A stretch of 64,000 nt of DNA. Origin: Acidovorax sp. (GTDB lineage Bacteria > Pseudomonadota > Gammaproteobacteria > Burkholderiales > Burkholderiaceae_C). The notes under the pieces were generated by a model. The model saw only the letters and a list, made by a program, of their open reading frames with translations, was not told the DNA's origin and did no database searches. Location of the stretch: the NCBI RefSeq assembly GCF_021287135.1, contig NZ_JAJTBB010000085.1, positions 248,001 through 312,000 on the forward strand, in the 5' to 3' direction. Of the stretch, positions 51,893 to 64,000 are shown one piece after another. Each line of letters starts with the position of its first letter. Position 1 is the first letter of the stretch. Made by a program: the position numbers and the translations under genes.

Positions 51893-52010
51893 GCCGCCGC
51901 AAGGCCCGTGACCGTTGCCCGCAACGCGGGTGTTGCGGCACCTTGCCACGTCACACCGCTGTCAAACCCGGCCCAGACACTCGGTCCCTTGTTTCAAACG
52001 GGGACTGTTC

Positions 52011-54077
<2,067 letters not shown>

Positions 54078-54092
54078 TCCAGGTCGGTTGAT

Positions 54093-54156
54093 TGCTATAT
54101 AGTTGATAGCTGCTTGCGCTTGCTGGACAAGCGCTGCAGGGCGATTTGGCTCAAAC
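54093..54156 (+). repeat. Dispersed palindromic repeat, copy J
   Basis: TGCTATATAGTTGATAGCTG, then GCGCTTGCTGGACAAGCGC, then TGCAGGGCGATTTGGCTC. It fills the gap between the convergent nucleotidase and Smr genes and could act as a bidirectional stem-loop. Confidence 0.8.
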
Positions 54157-54157
54157 T

Positions 54158-54829
54158 TTACGAGCCACCGCCCAGCCGCCGGCGCCCCGGCTGCAGCAGC
54201 ACCACCAGCGCGCCCGCCCCGCCGTCCGCCGGGCGGGCCTGCACAAAGGCCAGCACCTCTTTCTTCTGCACCAGCCAGCGCTGCACCCGGCCCTTGAGCA
54301 CCGGCGTCTTGCCCGGCGATCCCAGGCCCTTGCCGTGCACCACGCGCACGCAGCGCAGGCCGGTGCGGTGGGCCAGGCGGATGAAGTTGCCCAGCGCCTC
54401 GCGCGCCTCGTCCGTGCGCAGGCCGTGCAGGTCCAGCTGGCGCTGAATGCTCCAGTGCCCGGCGCGCAGCTTGTGCGTCACCTCGCGGCCGATGCCGGTG
54501 CGGCGAAAGCTCAGCTGGTCGTCCACGTCCAGCAGGGTGGACACGTCGAACTCGTCGCTGATGGATTCGCGCAGCACGCGCTCCTCGTCCAGCCAGTGCT
54601 GCACGGGCAGGGGTTCGGGCGGCTCGGGGGTGTGCCAGCGGCGGTCGTGCTGGCCTTTCAAGGCCTGCACCGGGCCCACGGCGGTCTGGAACAGGTTCTG
54701 CTCGGCCCGGGCGCGGCGCTCGGCCTCGGCGCGCTCTTGCTGCAGCCGTGCCTCGCGCGCGGCCCGCTCGGCGAGGGCTTTGCGCAGGGCTTGCAGGTCT
54801 TGCAGGGATCGGGCTTGGAACGCGCTCAT
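54158..54829 (-). CDS. Smr domain (MutS2-type endonuclease) protein
   Basis: A 223-residue cytosolic protein. An N-terminal charged coiled-coil-like region (ALAERAAREARLQQERAEAE) and linker precede a C-terminal Smr domain with QRQLDLHGLRTDEAREALGN, the DLHG motif, and CVRVVHGKGLGSPGKTP with HGKG. Free-standing Smr proteins are nickases or RNA endonucleases; SmrA/SmrB (YfcN) are the closest types. It is alone on the strand except for the phytase-like gene further upstream. Confidence 0.9.
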   Translation of the reverse strand: MSAFQARSLQDLQALRKALAERAAREARLQQERAEAERRARAEQNLFQTAVGPVQALKGQHDRRWHTPEPPEPLPVQHWLDEERVLRESISDEFDVSTLLDVDDQLSFRRTGIGREVTHKLRAGHWSIQRQLDLHGLRTDEAREALGNFIRLAHRTGLRCVRVVHGKGLGSPGKTPVLKGRVQRWLVQKKEVLAFVQARPADGGAGALVVLLQPGRRRLGGGS

Positions 54830-54889
54830 GGAAGGCTCGGTTGTACCGCATGCGGGCGCTGCTGCGGCCCGGGCGCGGCTTTCTCCGAG

Positions 54890-56140
54890 TCAGTGCACCC
54901 GGTATTCCGCCGCAATGAACTGCGTGGTCTGCGCGGGGTTGAAGTTGTCGTCGCTCACGAACACCAGCACGCGCGCGCCCCCGGCCACGGCCGGCAGCGG
55001 CGCGCCCCAGGCCATGCCCTCGATGTTGTCCACGTGGGGCAGGCCCAGCTGTGCAAAGTCGGCCACCAGCGTCTTGGTGGCGGGCGTGTGGTTGCCAGCG
55101 GCCAGGGCGGGCAGGCCCAGCGTGTCGCTGGCGCTGGCCAGCGCGATGCGATACAGGCGCACCGAGGTGCCCACGCCCAGCGTGTAGGCACGCTCCAGCA
55201 CCAGCAGGTGGTCCGGGCCGTCGGCCAGGATCTCGCTCACGCCATTGGTGGTGTAGCCGCCGGGCAGGGGGCTGGCGTGGGGCACCGGGTCCAGCGGGTA
55301 GGTGATCTGGCGCAGGGCGCGGCCGGTCTCCACGTCGATGGCGGTGATGCGCACCGGGGCGCCGCCGCTGGCGGGGGTGGCGCGCGGGCCGTCCTGCACC
55401 CAGGGGCCTTCCATGGCCAGCCAGGCGATGCGCCCGTCGGGCGACAGGGCCAGGCCCTCCAGCGTGGCGTTGTCGCGCGGGCCGGACTTTTCTGCTTTGC
55501 GGGGCGCGAACGAAGCCGGCAGCGCGTAGTCGCGCAGCAGCGCGCCGTCGGCGGCCCGGGTGGAGCGCAGGGCGGGGCCGAAACCGCGGGCGAAGTCGCC
55601 TTCGCTGGTCCACAGGAAGGCGCCGCCGCCGGGCAGCCAGCGCACGGCTTCGGGGTCGGGCACGTCCGTGCCTTCGACGGCACGCAGGCGGGGCGCGTAG
55701 GGCTGGCCGGAGGGGCTGCGCAGGGTGATGACGCCGGTGAACTCGGGCGGGGCCAGCGTGTCGGCGGTGTAGCGGATGCGGGCGGTGTAGGCGCGGGCGG
55801 GGTCCACGGCCGATCGGTCGTCGGACAGCAGCAGGTACTGGTCGTGCTCCGCGTCGTAGTCCACGCCCGAGAGGCCGCCCACGGCGGTGCCGCCCACGTT
55901 CCAGCGGTGCGGCAGCGCCACCGCGCCAATGAGGCGCAGGCACGGTGCGGCCTGCTGCGCCCCGCAGGCGGAGGGCGTGACCTGCGGCGTGGGCGGCACG
56001 GCGGGCGCGGTGCAGGCGGGCAGCAGGAGGGCGGTGGCGGCCCACAGGGCGGCCAGCACGGCGGTGGCCAGGCCGCCAGTACGCAGCCGCAGCCGTGGCC
56101 GGGGGCGGCGGGGCGGGGACCCAGGAGCGTTCGAGGCCAT
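54890..56140 (-). CDS. Phytase-like (esterase-like activity) domain lipoprotein
   Basis: A 416-residue exported protein. A Pro/Arg-rich start and a hydrophobic stretch end in LLLPAC (lipidated Cys43). The rest follows the phytase-like family (PF13449) seen as GGTAVGGLSGVDYDAEHDQY, VPDPEAVRWLPGGGAFLWTS, NATLEGLALSPDGRIAWLAM, SEILADGPDHLLVLERAYT and VDNIEGMAWG. These proteins form beta-propeller-like folds; phytase activity itself is not shown for most members. It starts 5 bp after the radC stop, so the two share a transcript. Confidence 0.88.
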   Translation of the reverse strand: MASNAPGSPPRRPRPRLRLRTGGLATAVLAALWAATALLLPACTAPAVPPTPQVTPSACGAQQAAPCLRLIGAVALPHRWNVGGTAVGGLSGVDYDAEHDQYLLLSDDRSAVDPARAYTARIRYTADTLAPPEFTGVITLRSPSGQPYAPRLRAVEGTDVPDPEAVRWLPGGGAFLWTSEGDFARGFGPALRSTRAADGALLRDYALPASFAPRKAEKSGPRDNATLEGLALSPDGRIAWLAMEGPWVQDGPRATPASGGAPVRITAIDVETGRALRQITYPLDPVPHASPLPGGYTTNGVSEILADGPDHLLVLERAYTLGVGTSVRLYRIALASASDTLGLPALAAGNHTPATKTLVADFAQLGLPHVDNIEGMAWGAPLPAVAGGARVLVFVSDDNFNPAQTTQFIAAEYRVH

Positions 56141-56145
56141 GGGCT

Positions 56146-56859
56146 TCAGACCAGACCCTGCTCGGCCATGGACAGCGCCTGGCCGGGGGCGACGATGACG
56201 TGGTCGAGCACGCGCACATCGATGAGGGCCAGCGTGCTCTTGAGCGTTTGCGTCAGGGCCTCGTCGGCCCGGCTGGGCTGCACGCTGCCGCTGGGGTGGT
56301 TGTGGGCCAGCACCACGGCGGCGGCCTGGTGGTGCAGGGCGCGCAGCACCACCTCGCGCGGGTACACGCTGGTCTGGGTGAGCGTGCCGCGAAACAGCTC
56401 CTCCATGGCCACCAGGCGGTTCTGCGCGTCCAGGAACAGCACCGCAAACACCTCGTGCCCTTTGGCCGACAGGTGCAGCTGCAGGTAGTGCTTGACGGCC
56501 TGCGGCGAGCTGAACACTTCGCGCTCGCGCAGCTGCTGGGCCAGTGCGCGGCGGGCCAGCTCCAGCACGGCCACCAGCTCGGCGCGCTTGGCGGGGCCCA
56601 GGCCCTTGATGCGCTCCAGATCGGCCGCGCCCGCGTGCAGCAGCCCGGCGATGCCGCCAAATCCACCGCGGACGGCGCCGGTGGCGGCGTCCACGGCCGG
56701 CGGCTCCAGCAGTTCCTCGGCCATCTGCAGCACGCCCTTGCCGACGATGCCGGTGCGCAGCAGGATGGCCAGCAGCTCGGCGTCGGCCAGTGCGGCGGGG
56801 CCGCGGGCCAGGAGTTTTTCACGGGGCTGGGCGTCGGCGGGCAGGTGCTTGATGGCCAT
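56146..56859 (-). CDS. radC: RadC family protein (JAB/MPN metalloprotease domain)
   Basis: A 237-residue protein with an N-terminal helix-hairpin-helix part ([20 protein letters not shown]) and a C-terminal JAMM domain with the metal motif [18 protein letters not shown]. It was named for a supposed role in repair, which later work did not support; the function is uncertain. The gene is divergent from slpA (90 bp). The ATG at 56859 gives the family start [20 protein letters not shown]. Confidence 0.93.
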   Translation of the reverse strand: MAIKHLPADAQPREKLLARGPAALADAELLAILLRTGIVGKGVLQMAEELLEPPAVDAATGAVRGGFGGIAGLLHAGAADLERIKGLGPAKRAELVAVLELARRALAQQLREREVFSSPQAVKHYLQLHLSAKGHEVFAVLFLDAQNRLVAMEELFRGTLTQTSVYPREVVLRALHHQAAAVVLAHNHPSGSVQPSRADEALTQTLKSTLALIDVRVLDHVIVAPGQALSMAEQGLV

Positions 56860-56949
56860 GGAACAGGTGGACAGGGGACGCGCCCGCAGCGGTGGCGGGG
56901 TAGGGTTTTGCCCGGTTTTCTACAATCGCAGGAGTTTATCGAGACTGCC

Positions 56950-57414
56950 ATGACCACTACCGCTGCCGCTTTGCCCACTGTCCAGCCGGGCTCCTTTCTC
57001 ACCTTGCACTACCGCCTCTCGGGCCCTGCCGGCGATGTGATCAACACCTTTGCCGACAAGCCGGCCACCCTGTCGCTGGGCACGGGCGAGCTGTCGCCGG
57101 CCATGGAGCAGCGCCTGCTGGGCCTGGCCGAGGGCACGCGCACCACGTTCGAGCTGCCCGCCGGCGAGGCCTTCGGCGAGCGCAACGCCGACATGGTCCA
57201 GTGGGTGGCGCGCAAGCTGCTGAACGAGCTGGGCGACCCGGACGAGCAGTACAGCGTGGGCGACGTGGTGCAGTTCCCCACGCCCGACGGGCAGGGCAGC
57301 TACGCCGGCGCGGTGGCGCAGGTGCGCGAAGACGGCGCTGTGCTGTTCGACTTCAACCACCCGCTGGCCGGCCAGCCGGTGACGTTCGAGGTTGAACTCA
57401 TCGGGGTCCTGTGA
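56950..57414 (+). CDS. slpA: FKBP-type peptidyl-prolyl isomerase SlpA
   Basis: A 154-residue cytosolic SlpA/SlyD-type prolyl isomerase: [36 protein letters not shown], the IF-domain part [20 protein letters not shown] and the C-terminal [20 protein letters not shown]. The metal-binding His-rich tail of SlyD is absent. Its stop overlaps the ispH start (TGATG); slpA-ispH is a common pair in proteobacteria. Confidence 0.93.
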   Translation: MTTTAAALPTVQPGSFLTLHYRLSGPAGDVINTFADKPATLSLGTGELSPAMEQRLLGLAEGTRTTFELPAGEAFGERNADMVQWVARKLLNELGDPDEQYSVGDVVQFPTPDGQGSYAGAVAQVREDGAVLFDFNHPLAGQPVTFEVELIGVL

Positions 57415-58409
57415 TGCCAGGACCACAGGAAATCCTGCTGGCCGAACCGCGCGGCTTTTGCGCCGGCGTGGATCGCGCGATCGAGATCGTGGAGCGGGCC
57501 CTGCAGAAGTTCGGCGCACCTATCTACGTGCGCCACGAGATCGTGCACAACACCTATGTGGTGAACGACCTGAAGGCGAAGGGCGCGATCTTCATCGAGG
57601 AGCTGTCGGAGGTGCCTCCCGGCGCGACGCTGGTGTTCAGCGCCCACGGCGTGAGCCGCGCCGTGCAGCAGGAGGCCCAGGCGCGGGGCTTCAGCATCTT
57701 TGACGCCACCTGCCCGCTGGTGACCAAGGTCCACGTCGAGGTGGCCAAGCTCGCCAAGGAGGGCTACGAGTTCATCATGATCGGCCACAAGGGCCATCCC
57801 GAGGTGGAAGGCACCATGGGCCAGCTCGACCACGGCATCCATCTGGTGGAGGACGTGCAGGACGTGGCCCGCGTGCAGCCCGCGCAGACCGCCAAGCTGG
57901 CCGTGGTGACGCAGACCACGCTGAGCGTGGACGACGCCGCCGAGATCACCGCCGCCGTGCGCGCGCGCTTCCCCAGTGTGCGCGAGCCCAAGCAGCAGGA
58001 CATCTGCTACGCCACGCAGAACCGGCAGGACGCCGTGAAGCTGCTGGCCCCGCAGGTGGATCTGGTCATCGTGGTGGGCAGCCCCACCAGCTCCAACAGC
58101 AACCGCCTGCGCGAGCTGGCGGCGCGGCTGGGCACGCGCGCCTACATGGTGGATTCGGCCGACGAGCTGCGCACCGAGTGGTTCGACGGCGTGGCCCGCG
58201 TGGGCCTCACGGCCGGCGCCTCCGCCCCTGAAGTGCTGGTGAGCGCCGTGGCCGACCGCATCAAGGCGCTGGGCGCGGTGTCGGTGCGCAAGATGGACGG
58301 CATCGAGGAAACCATCAAGTTCCCCCTGCCCAAGGGCCTGAAGATCGACGCGGCCACCGGCCTGCAGATCACCGAGCGCACCCCCGAAACCGGCCCGGCC
58401 GCGCGCTGA
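57414..58409 (+). CDS. ispH: 4-hydroxy-3-methylbut-2-enyl diphosphate reductase
   Basis: Last step of the MEP isoprenoid pathway, making IPP and DMAPP with a [4Fe-4S] cluster. The 331-residue product carries the three cluster Cys in [12 protein letters not shown] (Cys16), [12 protein letters not shown] and [12 protein letters not shown], plus [16 protein letters not shown] and [17 protein letters not shown]. The ATG at 57414 overlaps the slpA stop; a GTG three bases upstream is the alternative. Repeat copy K lies between its stop and the convergent CBS gene. Confidence 0.96.
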   Translation: MPGPQEILLAEPRGFCAGVDRAIEIVERALQKFGAPIYVRHEIVHNTYVVNDLKAKGAIFIEELSEVPPGATLVFSAHGVSRAVQQEAQARGFSIFDATCPLVTKVHVEVAKLAKEGYEFIMIGHKGHPEVEGTMGQLDHGIHLVEDVQDVARVQPAQTAKLAVVTQTTLSVDDAAEITAAVRARFPSVREPKQQDICYATQNRQDAVKLLAPQVDLVIVVGSPTSSNSNRLRELAARLGTRAYMVDSADELRTEWFDGVARVGLTAGASAPEVLVSAVADRIKALGAVSVRKMDGIEETIKFPLPKGLKIDAATGLQITERTPETGPAAR

Positions 58410-58430
58410 CGCGCCGTGTCGGGTTGGTTT

Positions 58431-58492
58431 GCTCCTGAATTGATAGCTGCTTGCGCTTGATGGGCGGGCGCTAGAGGCCGTTTTTGCTTGTA
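58431..58492 (+). repeat. Dispersed palindromic repeat, copy K
   Basis: GCTCCTGAATTGATAGCTGC, then GCGCTTGATGGGCGGGCGC, then TAGAGGCCGTTTTTGCTT. The right stem arm has diverged (GGGCGC instead of AAGCGC). It lies between the convergent ispH and CBS genes. Confidence 0.75.
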
Positions 58493-58500
58493 ATCCAGGG

Positions 58501-59220
58501 CTACAGCGACACTGCGGGCCCGATCCACAGGTCCAGCGGTGGGTCGGACGCCACCGCCCGCAGGATGTCGGTGCGGGAGATGAAGCCGGCCAGCAGCCCT
58601 GCCTCGTCCGTCACCGGCAGCCCCGGCAGGCCGGTCTCCAGCAGCACGGCGGCCACGCGGCGCAGCTCGGTATCGGCCGCCACGGCGGGCACGGGGCTCA
58701 CCATCACCTGCGACACCGGCCGGCGCGCCAGGTCGATGGCCTGCTTGACGGCGCCCGGTTCGGGCAGCAGATCCAGCGGCGCCATGTCGGCCCGCAGCAG
58801 CAGCCCAATCACGCGTCCCTGCGCATCCACCACCGGGGCCTGCGCCACCTGGTGCTCGGCCAGGGTCTGCCAGGCATCGTTCACCCGCACGTCCGGGCGC
58901 ACGCTCAGGCCCCCCGAGGTCATCACATCGCGCACCTGGGTCAGCGGCTGGCGCGCAGGCTGCGGGCCCTGCTCGGTCTGGACATAGGCGCTCACGGCGT
59001 CCTGCAGCCGCAGGTTCACCGCCGGCGGCGCCGGGGCCGCGGCCCGGCCGGGGGCGGCGGCCCCCGGCGCGAAGGCGGGCACGGTGTCGCCCGGCGCACT
59101 GTCCAGGACCCGGGTGCGCAACGCCTGCGGCCGCTGCACGCGCCGCACCGGCGCGATCTGGGCGAGGTTTTCCGGACCGCCCCGGTACATCTGGCCCGAG
59201 GGGCCGAACACAAAGAACAT
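58501..59220 (-). CDS. CBS-domain pair protein
   Basis: A 239-residue cytosolic protein. The N-terminus MFFVFGPSGQMYRGGPENLA and an Ala/Pro-rich linker precede two CBS units: VRDVMTSGGLSVRPDVRVND to GLLLRADMA, and VSQVMVSPVPAVAADTELRR to GFISRTDILRAVA. CBS pairs bind adenosine nucleotides and act as energy sensors. AGGAGAAAAGC before the ATG at 59220 fixes the start. No enzymatic domain is attached. Confidence 0.9.
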   Translation of the reverse strand: MFFVFGPSGQMYRGGPENLAQIAPVRRVQRPQALRTRVLDSAPGDTVPAFAPGAAAPGRAAAPAPPAVNLRLQDAVSAYVQTEQGPQPARQPLTQVRDVMTSGGLSVRPDVRVNDAWQTLAEHQVAQAPVVDAQGRVIGLLLRADMAPLDLLPEPGAVKQAIDLARRPVSQVMVSPVPAVAADTELRRVAAVLLETGLPGLPVTDEAGLLAGFISRTDILRAVASDPPLDLWIGPAVSL

Positions 59221-59425
59221 GCTTTTCTCCTGCTGGCGGGCCCGTGAACCGCGCAGGGTTCGCGCCAGGGCCGCCGTGGCCATGTTATCGGCAGGGCGGC
59301 GCGGCAGCTGCAGGGCTTGGTGTATCCGCGTGTTGCGGCAGCGCAGGAGAGCAACCCCGCGCCGCGCCGGGGCCGGGCGTTGCCCTACACTGCCCGGCTT
59401 TGCCCGCACGCCCCTGGAGTCCCGC

Positions 59426-60367
59426 ATGATCGACCGCAACGCCATCGCGGCTGCCCGCCAGCAGCTTGCCGCCCGCCCCGACTTCCTGCGCACCACGCCG
59501 CTGATGCGCCTGTCGGGCCGGTCGCTGGGCGTGGACTGCGCCGAGGTCTGGCTCAAACTGGAGCACCTGCAGGTGGGCGGCAGCTTCAAGGCGCGGGGCA
59601 TGCTCTACCGCCTGCTGGCCAACCCCGTGCCCGACAGCGGCGTGATCATCGCCTCCGGCGGCAACGCCGGCATTGCCGTGGCGGCCGCGGCGCAGGCCCT
59701 GGGTGTGCGCTGCGAGGTGTTCGTGCCCGAGGTCTCGCCCGAGGCCAAGCGCGCCCGCCTGCGCGCGCTGGGCGCCGAGGTTGTGGTGACCGGCGCCGCC
59801 TATGCCCAGGCCTACGAGGCCTGCGTGGCCCGCCAACAGGCCACGGGCGCGCTGCAGGCCCATGCCTACGACCAGCCCGAAGTGGTGGCCGGGGCCGGCA
59901 CCCTGGCGCTGGAGATCGAAGAGCAGGCCCGCCGCCTGCCCGACAGCCTGCTGGTGAGCGTGGGTGGCGGTGGCCTCGTCGGCGGCGTGGCCGCCTGGGT
60001 GGAAAGCCGCGCCCGCGTCATCGCCCTGGAGCCCGAGCGCGCCCCCACGCTGCACGCCGCCCGCGCCGCCGGCCAGCCGGTGGACGTGGAGGTGGGCGGC
60101 ATCGCCGCCGACTCGCTGGGCGCGCGCCGCATCGGTGGCATCGGCTGGGCGGTGAGCCAGCGCCACGTGCACGACGCGCTGCTGCTGCCGGACGACGCCA
60201 TCCGCGCGGCGCAGCTGTGGCTGTGGAAAGAGCTGAAACTGGCCGTGGAGCCGGCCGCCGCCCTGGGGCTGGCGGCGCTGCAGACCGGCTCCTACCGCCC
60301 CGCGCCGCACGAGACCGTGGCCCTCATCCTCTGCGGCGCCAATTTCGATCCCGCCAGCCTGGGCTGA
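59426..60367 (+). CDS. Threonine/serine dehydratase-like PLP enzyme
   Basis: A 313-residue fold-type II PLP enzyme: TPLMRLSGRSLGVDCAEVWL, the PLP lysine in LQVGGSFKARGMLYRLL, the phosphate/substrate loop SGGNAGIAVA, and the tetraglycine VSVGGGGLVGGVAAW. It lacks the C-terminal ACT-like domain of biosynthetic IlvA, so it is like catabolic threonine/serine dehydratases or racemase-type relatives. The exact substrate cannot be told. The gene lies before serS with 32 bp between them and may share its transcript. Confidence 0.88.
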   Translation: MIDRNAIAAARQQLAARPDFLRTTPLMRLSGRSLGVDCAEVWLKLEHLQVGGSFKARGMLYRLLANPVPDSGVIIASGGNAGIAVAAAAQALGVRCEVFVPEVSPEAKRARLRALGAEVVVTGAAYAQAYEACVARQQATGALQAHAYDQPEVVAGAGTLALEIEEQARRLPDSLLVSVGGGGLVGGVAAWVESRARVIALEPERAPTLHAARAAGQPVDVEVGGIAADSLGARRIGGIGWAVSQRHVHDALLLPDDAIRAAQLWLWKELKLAVEPAAALGLAALQTGSYRPAPHETVALILCGANFDPASLG

Positions 60368-60390
60368 GTCAGGGCCGACCACCCCTTTAA

Positions 60391-61719
<1,329 letters not shown>

Positions 61720-61824
61720 GCGGATAGTTTCTGTGCAGGCTCACTTTTTGGCCCCAGTAGCCTGACAGGCCCAGCGTTGCGGCGCCGCAATGGCAGCGGC
61801 CCGCAGTTTCGGGACAATCGGGGG

Positions 61825-62898
61825 ATGACCTCCCCTGCCACCCCTTCCGAAAACGCACCCGGGTCCGCGCCCATCCGTCTCACCCAGTACAGCCACGGCG
61901 CGGGCTGCGGCTGCAAGATCAGCCCCAAGGTGCTGGACGTGATCCTTGCGGGCAGCGGCGCCCAGCACCTGGACCCGCGCCTGTGGGTGGGCAACGCTTC
62001 GCGCGACGACGCGGCGGTGTACGCGCTGGATGACGAACGCGGCGTGGTCTCCACCACCGACTTCTTCATGCCGATCGTCGACGACCCGTTCGACTTTGGC
62101 CGCATTGCCGCCACCAACGCCATCAGCGACATCTACGCCATGGGTGCCGACCCGCTGATGGCCATCGCCATCCTCGGCTGGCCGGTGAACCTGCTGCCGC
62201 CGGAGGTGGCGCGCGAAGTGGTGCGCGGCGGCCGGGCGGCCTGCGATGCGGCCGGCATTCCGCTGGCGGGCGGGCACTCCATCGACGCGCCGGAGCCCAT
62301 CTTTGGCCTGGCCGTGACCGGCGTGGTGGAGCGGCGCCACATGAAGCGCAACGACACCGCCACCGCAGGGTGCCGCCTCTACCTGACCAAGCCGCTGGGC
62401 ATCGGCATCCTCACCACGGCCGAGAAAAAGTCCCAACTGCGGCCCGAGGACGTGGGCCGTGCGCGTGACCTGATGTGTACCCTCAACCAACCCGGCAGCC
62501 GGTTTGGCCGGCTCCCGGGCGTGCACGCCATGACGGACGTCACGGGCTTTGGCCTCTTGGGCCACCTGGTCGAAATGGCGGACGGCAGCGGCCTCACGGC
62601 GGTGATCGACGAGGCCGCCGTGCCGCGACTGCCGGGCGTGGAACATTACCTCGCCGAGGGCTGCGTGCCCGGCGGCACCCAGCGCAACTTCGACAGCTAC
62701 GGCGCCCGGATCGCGCCGTTGACAGCGTCGCAAGGGCAGCTACTGTGCGACCCGCAGACCAGCGGCGGCCTGCTGGTCGCCGTAGCGCCCGATGGAGAGC
62801 AAGAGTTTCTGCGCACTGCGGCGGAATGCGGCCTGGCGCAGTTGCAGCCCATCGGGCACCTGGTGGCGCAGCAAAGCCACGCCGTCGTGGTGGCCTGA
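61825..62898 (+). CDS. selD: Selenide, water dikinase
   Basis: Makes selenophosphate from selenide and ATP. The 357-residue protein is very close to the E. coli type: [20 protein letters not shown], in which Cys28 and Lys31 match the catalytic Cys17 and Lys20, then [28 protein letters not shown] and [12 protein letters not shown], and [14 protein letters not shown]. It is a Cys, not Sec, form. The mnmH gene starts 2 bp later, so the selenium is likely used for tRNA 2-selenouridine. Confidence 0.96.
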   Translation: MTSPATPSENAPGSAPIRLTQYSHGAGCGCKISPKVLDVILAGSGAQHLDPRLWVGNASRDDAAVYALDDERGVVSTTDFFMPIVDDPFDFGRIAATNAISDIYAMGADPLMAIAILGWPVNLLPPEVAREVVRGGRAACDAAGIPLAGGHSIDAPEPIFGLAVTGVVERRHMKRNDTATAGCRLYLTKPLGIGILTTAEKKSQLRPEDVGRARDLMCTLNQPGSRFGRLPGVHAMTDVTGFGLLGHLVEMADGSGLTAVIDEAAVPRLPGVEHYLAEGCVPGGTQRNFDSYGARIAPLTASQGQLLCDPQTSGGLLVAVAPDGEQEFLRTAAECGLAQLQPIGHLVAQQSHAVVVA

Positions 62899-62900
62899 CC

Positions 62901-64000
62901 ATGAAGACCGTGGCCGACTACCGGCACATCTTCCTGGCCGATGTGCCGCTGATGGATGTGCGCGCCCCGGTGGAGTTCGGCCAAGGCGCCTTTCCCGGTG
63001 CCATCAACCTGCCGCTGATGAACGACAGCGAGCGCCAGCAGGTGGGCACCTGCTACAAGCAGCGGGGCCAGCAGGCGGCGATTGCGCTGGGCCACTCGCT
63101 GGTGTCCGGCGAGGTCAAGCGTGCGCGCATCGCGGCCTGGGCGGCGTTTGCACAGGCCCATCCGCAGGGCGTGCTGTATTGCTTTCGCGGCGGCCTGCGT
63201 TCGCAGATCACGCAGCAATGGCTGCAGGCCGAGGCCGGCATCGCCTACCCCCGCGTGGCGGGCGGCTACAAGGCGCTGCGCGGCTTCCTGCTGCAGACCA
63301 CCCAGGCTGCGGCCCAGGAGTGCGCGTTCGTGGTGCTGGGCGGCCTCACGGGCACCGGCAAGACGGAACTGATCGCGCAACTGCCCTGCGGGCTGGACCT
63401 GGAACACCATGCCAACCACCGGGGCTCCAGCTTCGGCCAGCGCGTGACCGGGCAGCCCGCCCAGATCAACTTCGAGAACCAGTTTGCCGTCGACATGCTT
63501 CGCAAGCGCGCGGCCGGGCACGCCGGTTTTGTCGTCGAGGATGAGGGGCGTCACATCGGGCGCTGTGCGGTGCCGCTGCCCCTGCGACTGCGCCTGGAGC
63601 AGGCGCCGCTGGTGCTGCTGGAAGAGCCGTTCGATGCCCGCGTCGAGCGCATCCTGCGCGACTATGTGGTGGACGCATGCGCACAGTTTCAAGCCGCGCT
63701 GGGCGCTCTGCCCGGCTTCGCGGCGTTCTCGGCCCGTTTGCTGGAGAACCTGGACAAGCTGGCAAAACGCCTGGGTGGCGACCGCCACCAAGCCTTGCGC
63801 TCCATCATGGCCCGCGCGCTTGCCGCACAGGCCTCCCATGGCGAGGTGGCCGCCCACCGCGACTGGATCGCCACGCTGCTGCGCGGCTACTACGACCCCA
63901 TGTACGCCTACCAGCGCCACCACCGCGCCGGCCGCACCTTGTTCCAGGGGGATCGCGCCGCCGTGCTGGCCTATCTGCAGAGCCGAGAGGATTTGCAGGC
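62901..64000 (+). CDS. mnmH: tRNA 2-selenouridine synthase, cut by the window edge
   Basis: Replaces sulfur by selenium at the wobble 2-thiouridine of tRNAs for Lys, Glu and Gln, using selenophosphate from SelD. A rhodanese domain comes first ([20 protein letters not shown], catalytic Cys94 in [11 protein letters not shown]), then a P-loop domain ([11 protein letters not shown], about 147-157) and [11 protein letters not shown]. The frame is open to position 64000 (366 full codons); the usual length is about 365-380 residues, so only a few codons should be missing. Confidence 0.95.
   Translation, partial: MKTVADYRHIFLADVPLMDVRAPVEFGQGAFPGAINLPLMNDSERQQVGTCYKQRGQQAAIALGHSLVSGEVKRARIAAWAAFAQAHPQGVLYCFRGGLRSQITQQWLQAEAGIAYPRVAGGYKALRGFLLQTTQAAAQECAFVVLGGLTGTGKTELIAQLPCGLDLEHHANHRGSSFGQRVTGQPAQINFENQFAVDMLRKRAAGHAGFVVEDEGRHIGRCAVPLPLRLRLEQAPLVLLEEPFDARVERILRDYVVDACAQFQAALGALPGFAAFSARLLENLDKLAKRLGGDRHQALRSIMARALAAQASHGEVAAHRDWIATLLRGYYDPMYAYQRHHRAGRTLFQGDRAAVLAYLQSREDLQ

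Overview
The window is GC-rich chromosomal DNA with dense gene packing and no phage, plasmid or insertion-sequence genes. Gene content and family resemblance (DUF3460, an fds/fdh formate dehydrogenase region, choice-of-anchor U protein, SelD/MnmH, and a short dispersed GCGCTT...AAGCGC repeat) point to a betaproteobacterium of the Burkholderiales, most likely Comamonadaceae (Acidovorax-like). This is inferred by recognition, not by a database search. About 57 protein-coding genes are supported. No rRNA, tRNA or CRISPR array was seen.

Layout. 1-14.4 kb is rich in cofactor and small-molecule genes: panC (cut by the left edge) and panB, a MarR regulator with a palindromic operator, a VOC enzyme and fumarylacetoacetase, nadC, nadA, a pabB-pabC fusion, a Gly/Tyr-rich disordered protein, a Cys-rich small protein, a frameshifted CBS-domain gene, a CHMI-type isomerase, bioD, nadB and scpA. 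14.4-24 kb holds an OmlA-like lipoprotein, a SulP transporter, a YitT-type membrane protein, REP-like palindromes, metG with a clear terminator, a patatin-like lipase, a membrane-anchored Mrr-type nuclease and apbC/mrp.

24.1-41.1 kb is a 17-kb formate region. It has a LysR regulator, a soluble NAD-linked formate dehydrogenase (a FdsG-FdsB fusion plus FdsA), then DUF3305, DUF3306, a multi-cluster ferredoxin and a TorD-type chaperone, then a Tat-exported membrane-bound formate dehydrogenase (Tat-target small protein, FdhA, FdhB, small lipoprotein, FdhC cytochrome b, periplasmic protein), a strong terminator, and FdhD. Both catalytic subunits carry Cys where some relatives carry selenocysteine.

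41-54 kb has a divergent MerR / metallo-beta-lactamase-fold pair with a long-spacer MerR-type promoter, a large fibronectin-type-III repeat surface protein with a C-terminal sorting-like tail, divergent from a membrane-bound C13 (legumain/Gpi8-family) peptidase, then an FtsX-type permease, a truncated hemoglobin, RidA, DUF7661 and a CpdB-like nucleotidase. 54-64 kb is mostly housekeeping: Smr protein, phytase-like lipoprotein, RadC, SlpA, IspH, a CBS protein, a PLP dehydratase, SerS, SelD and MnmH (cut by the right edge).

The most striking non-gene signal is a ~55-75 bp imperfect palindromic repeat present in about nine recognisable copies plus two degenerate ones. Most lie between genes, but copies are translated in frame inside fdsA, in the linker of the FdsG-FdsB fusion and, as a half copy, in the MetG linker.
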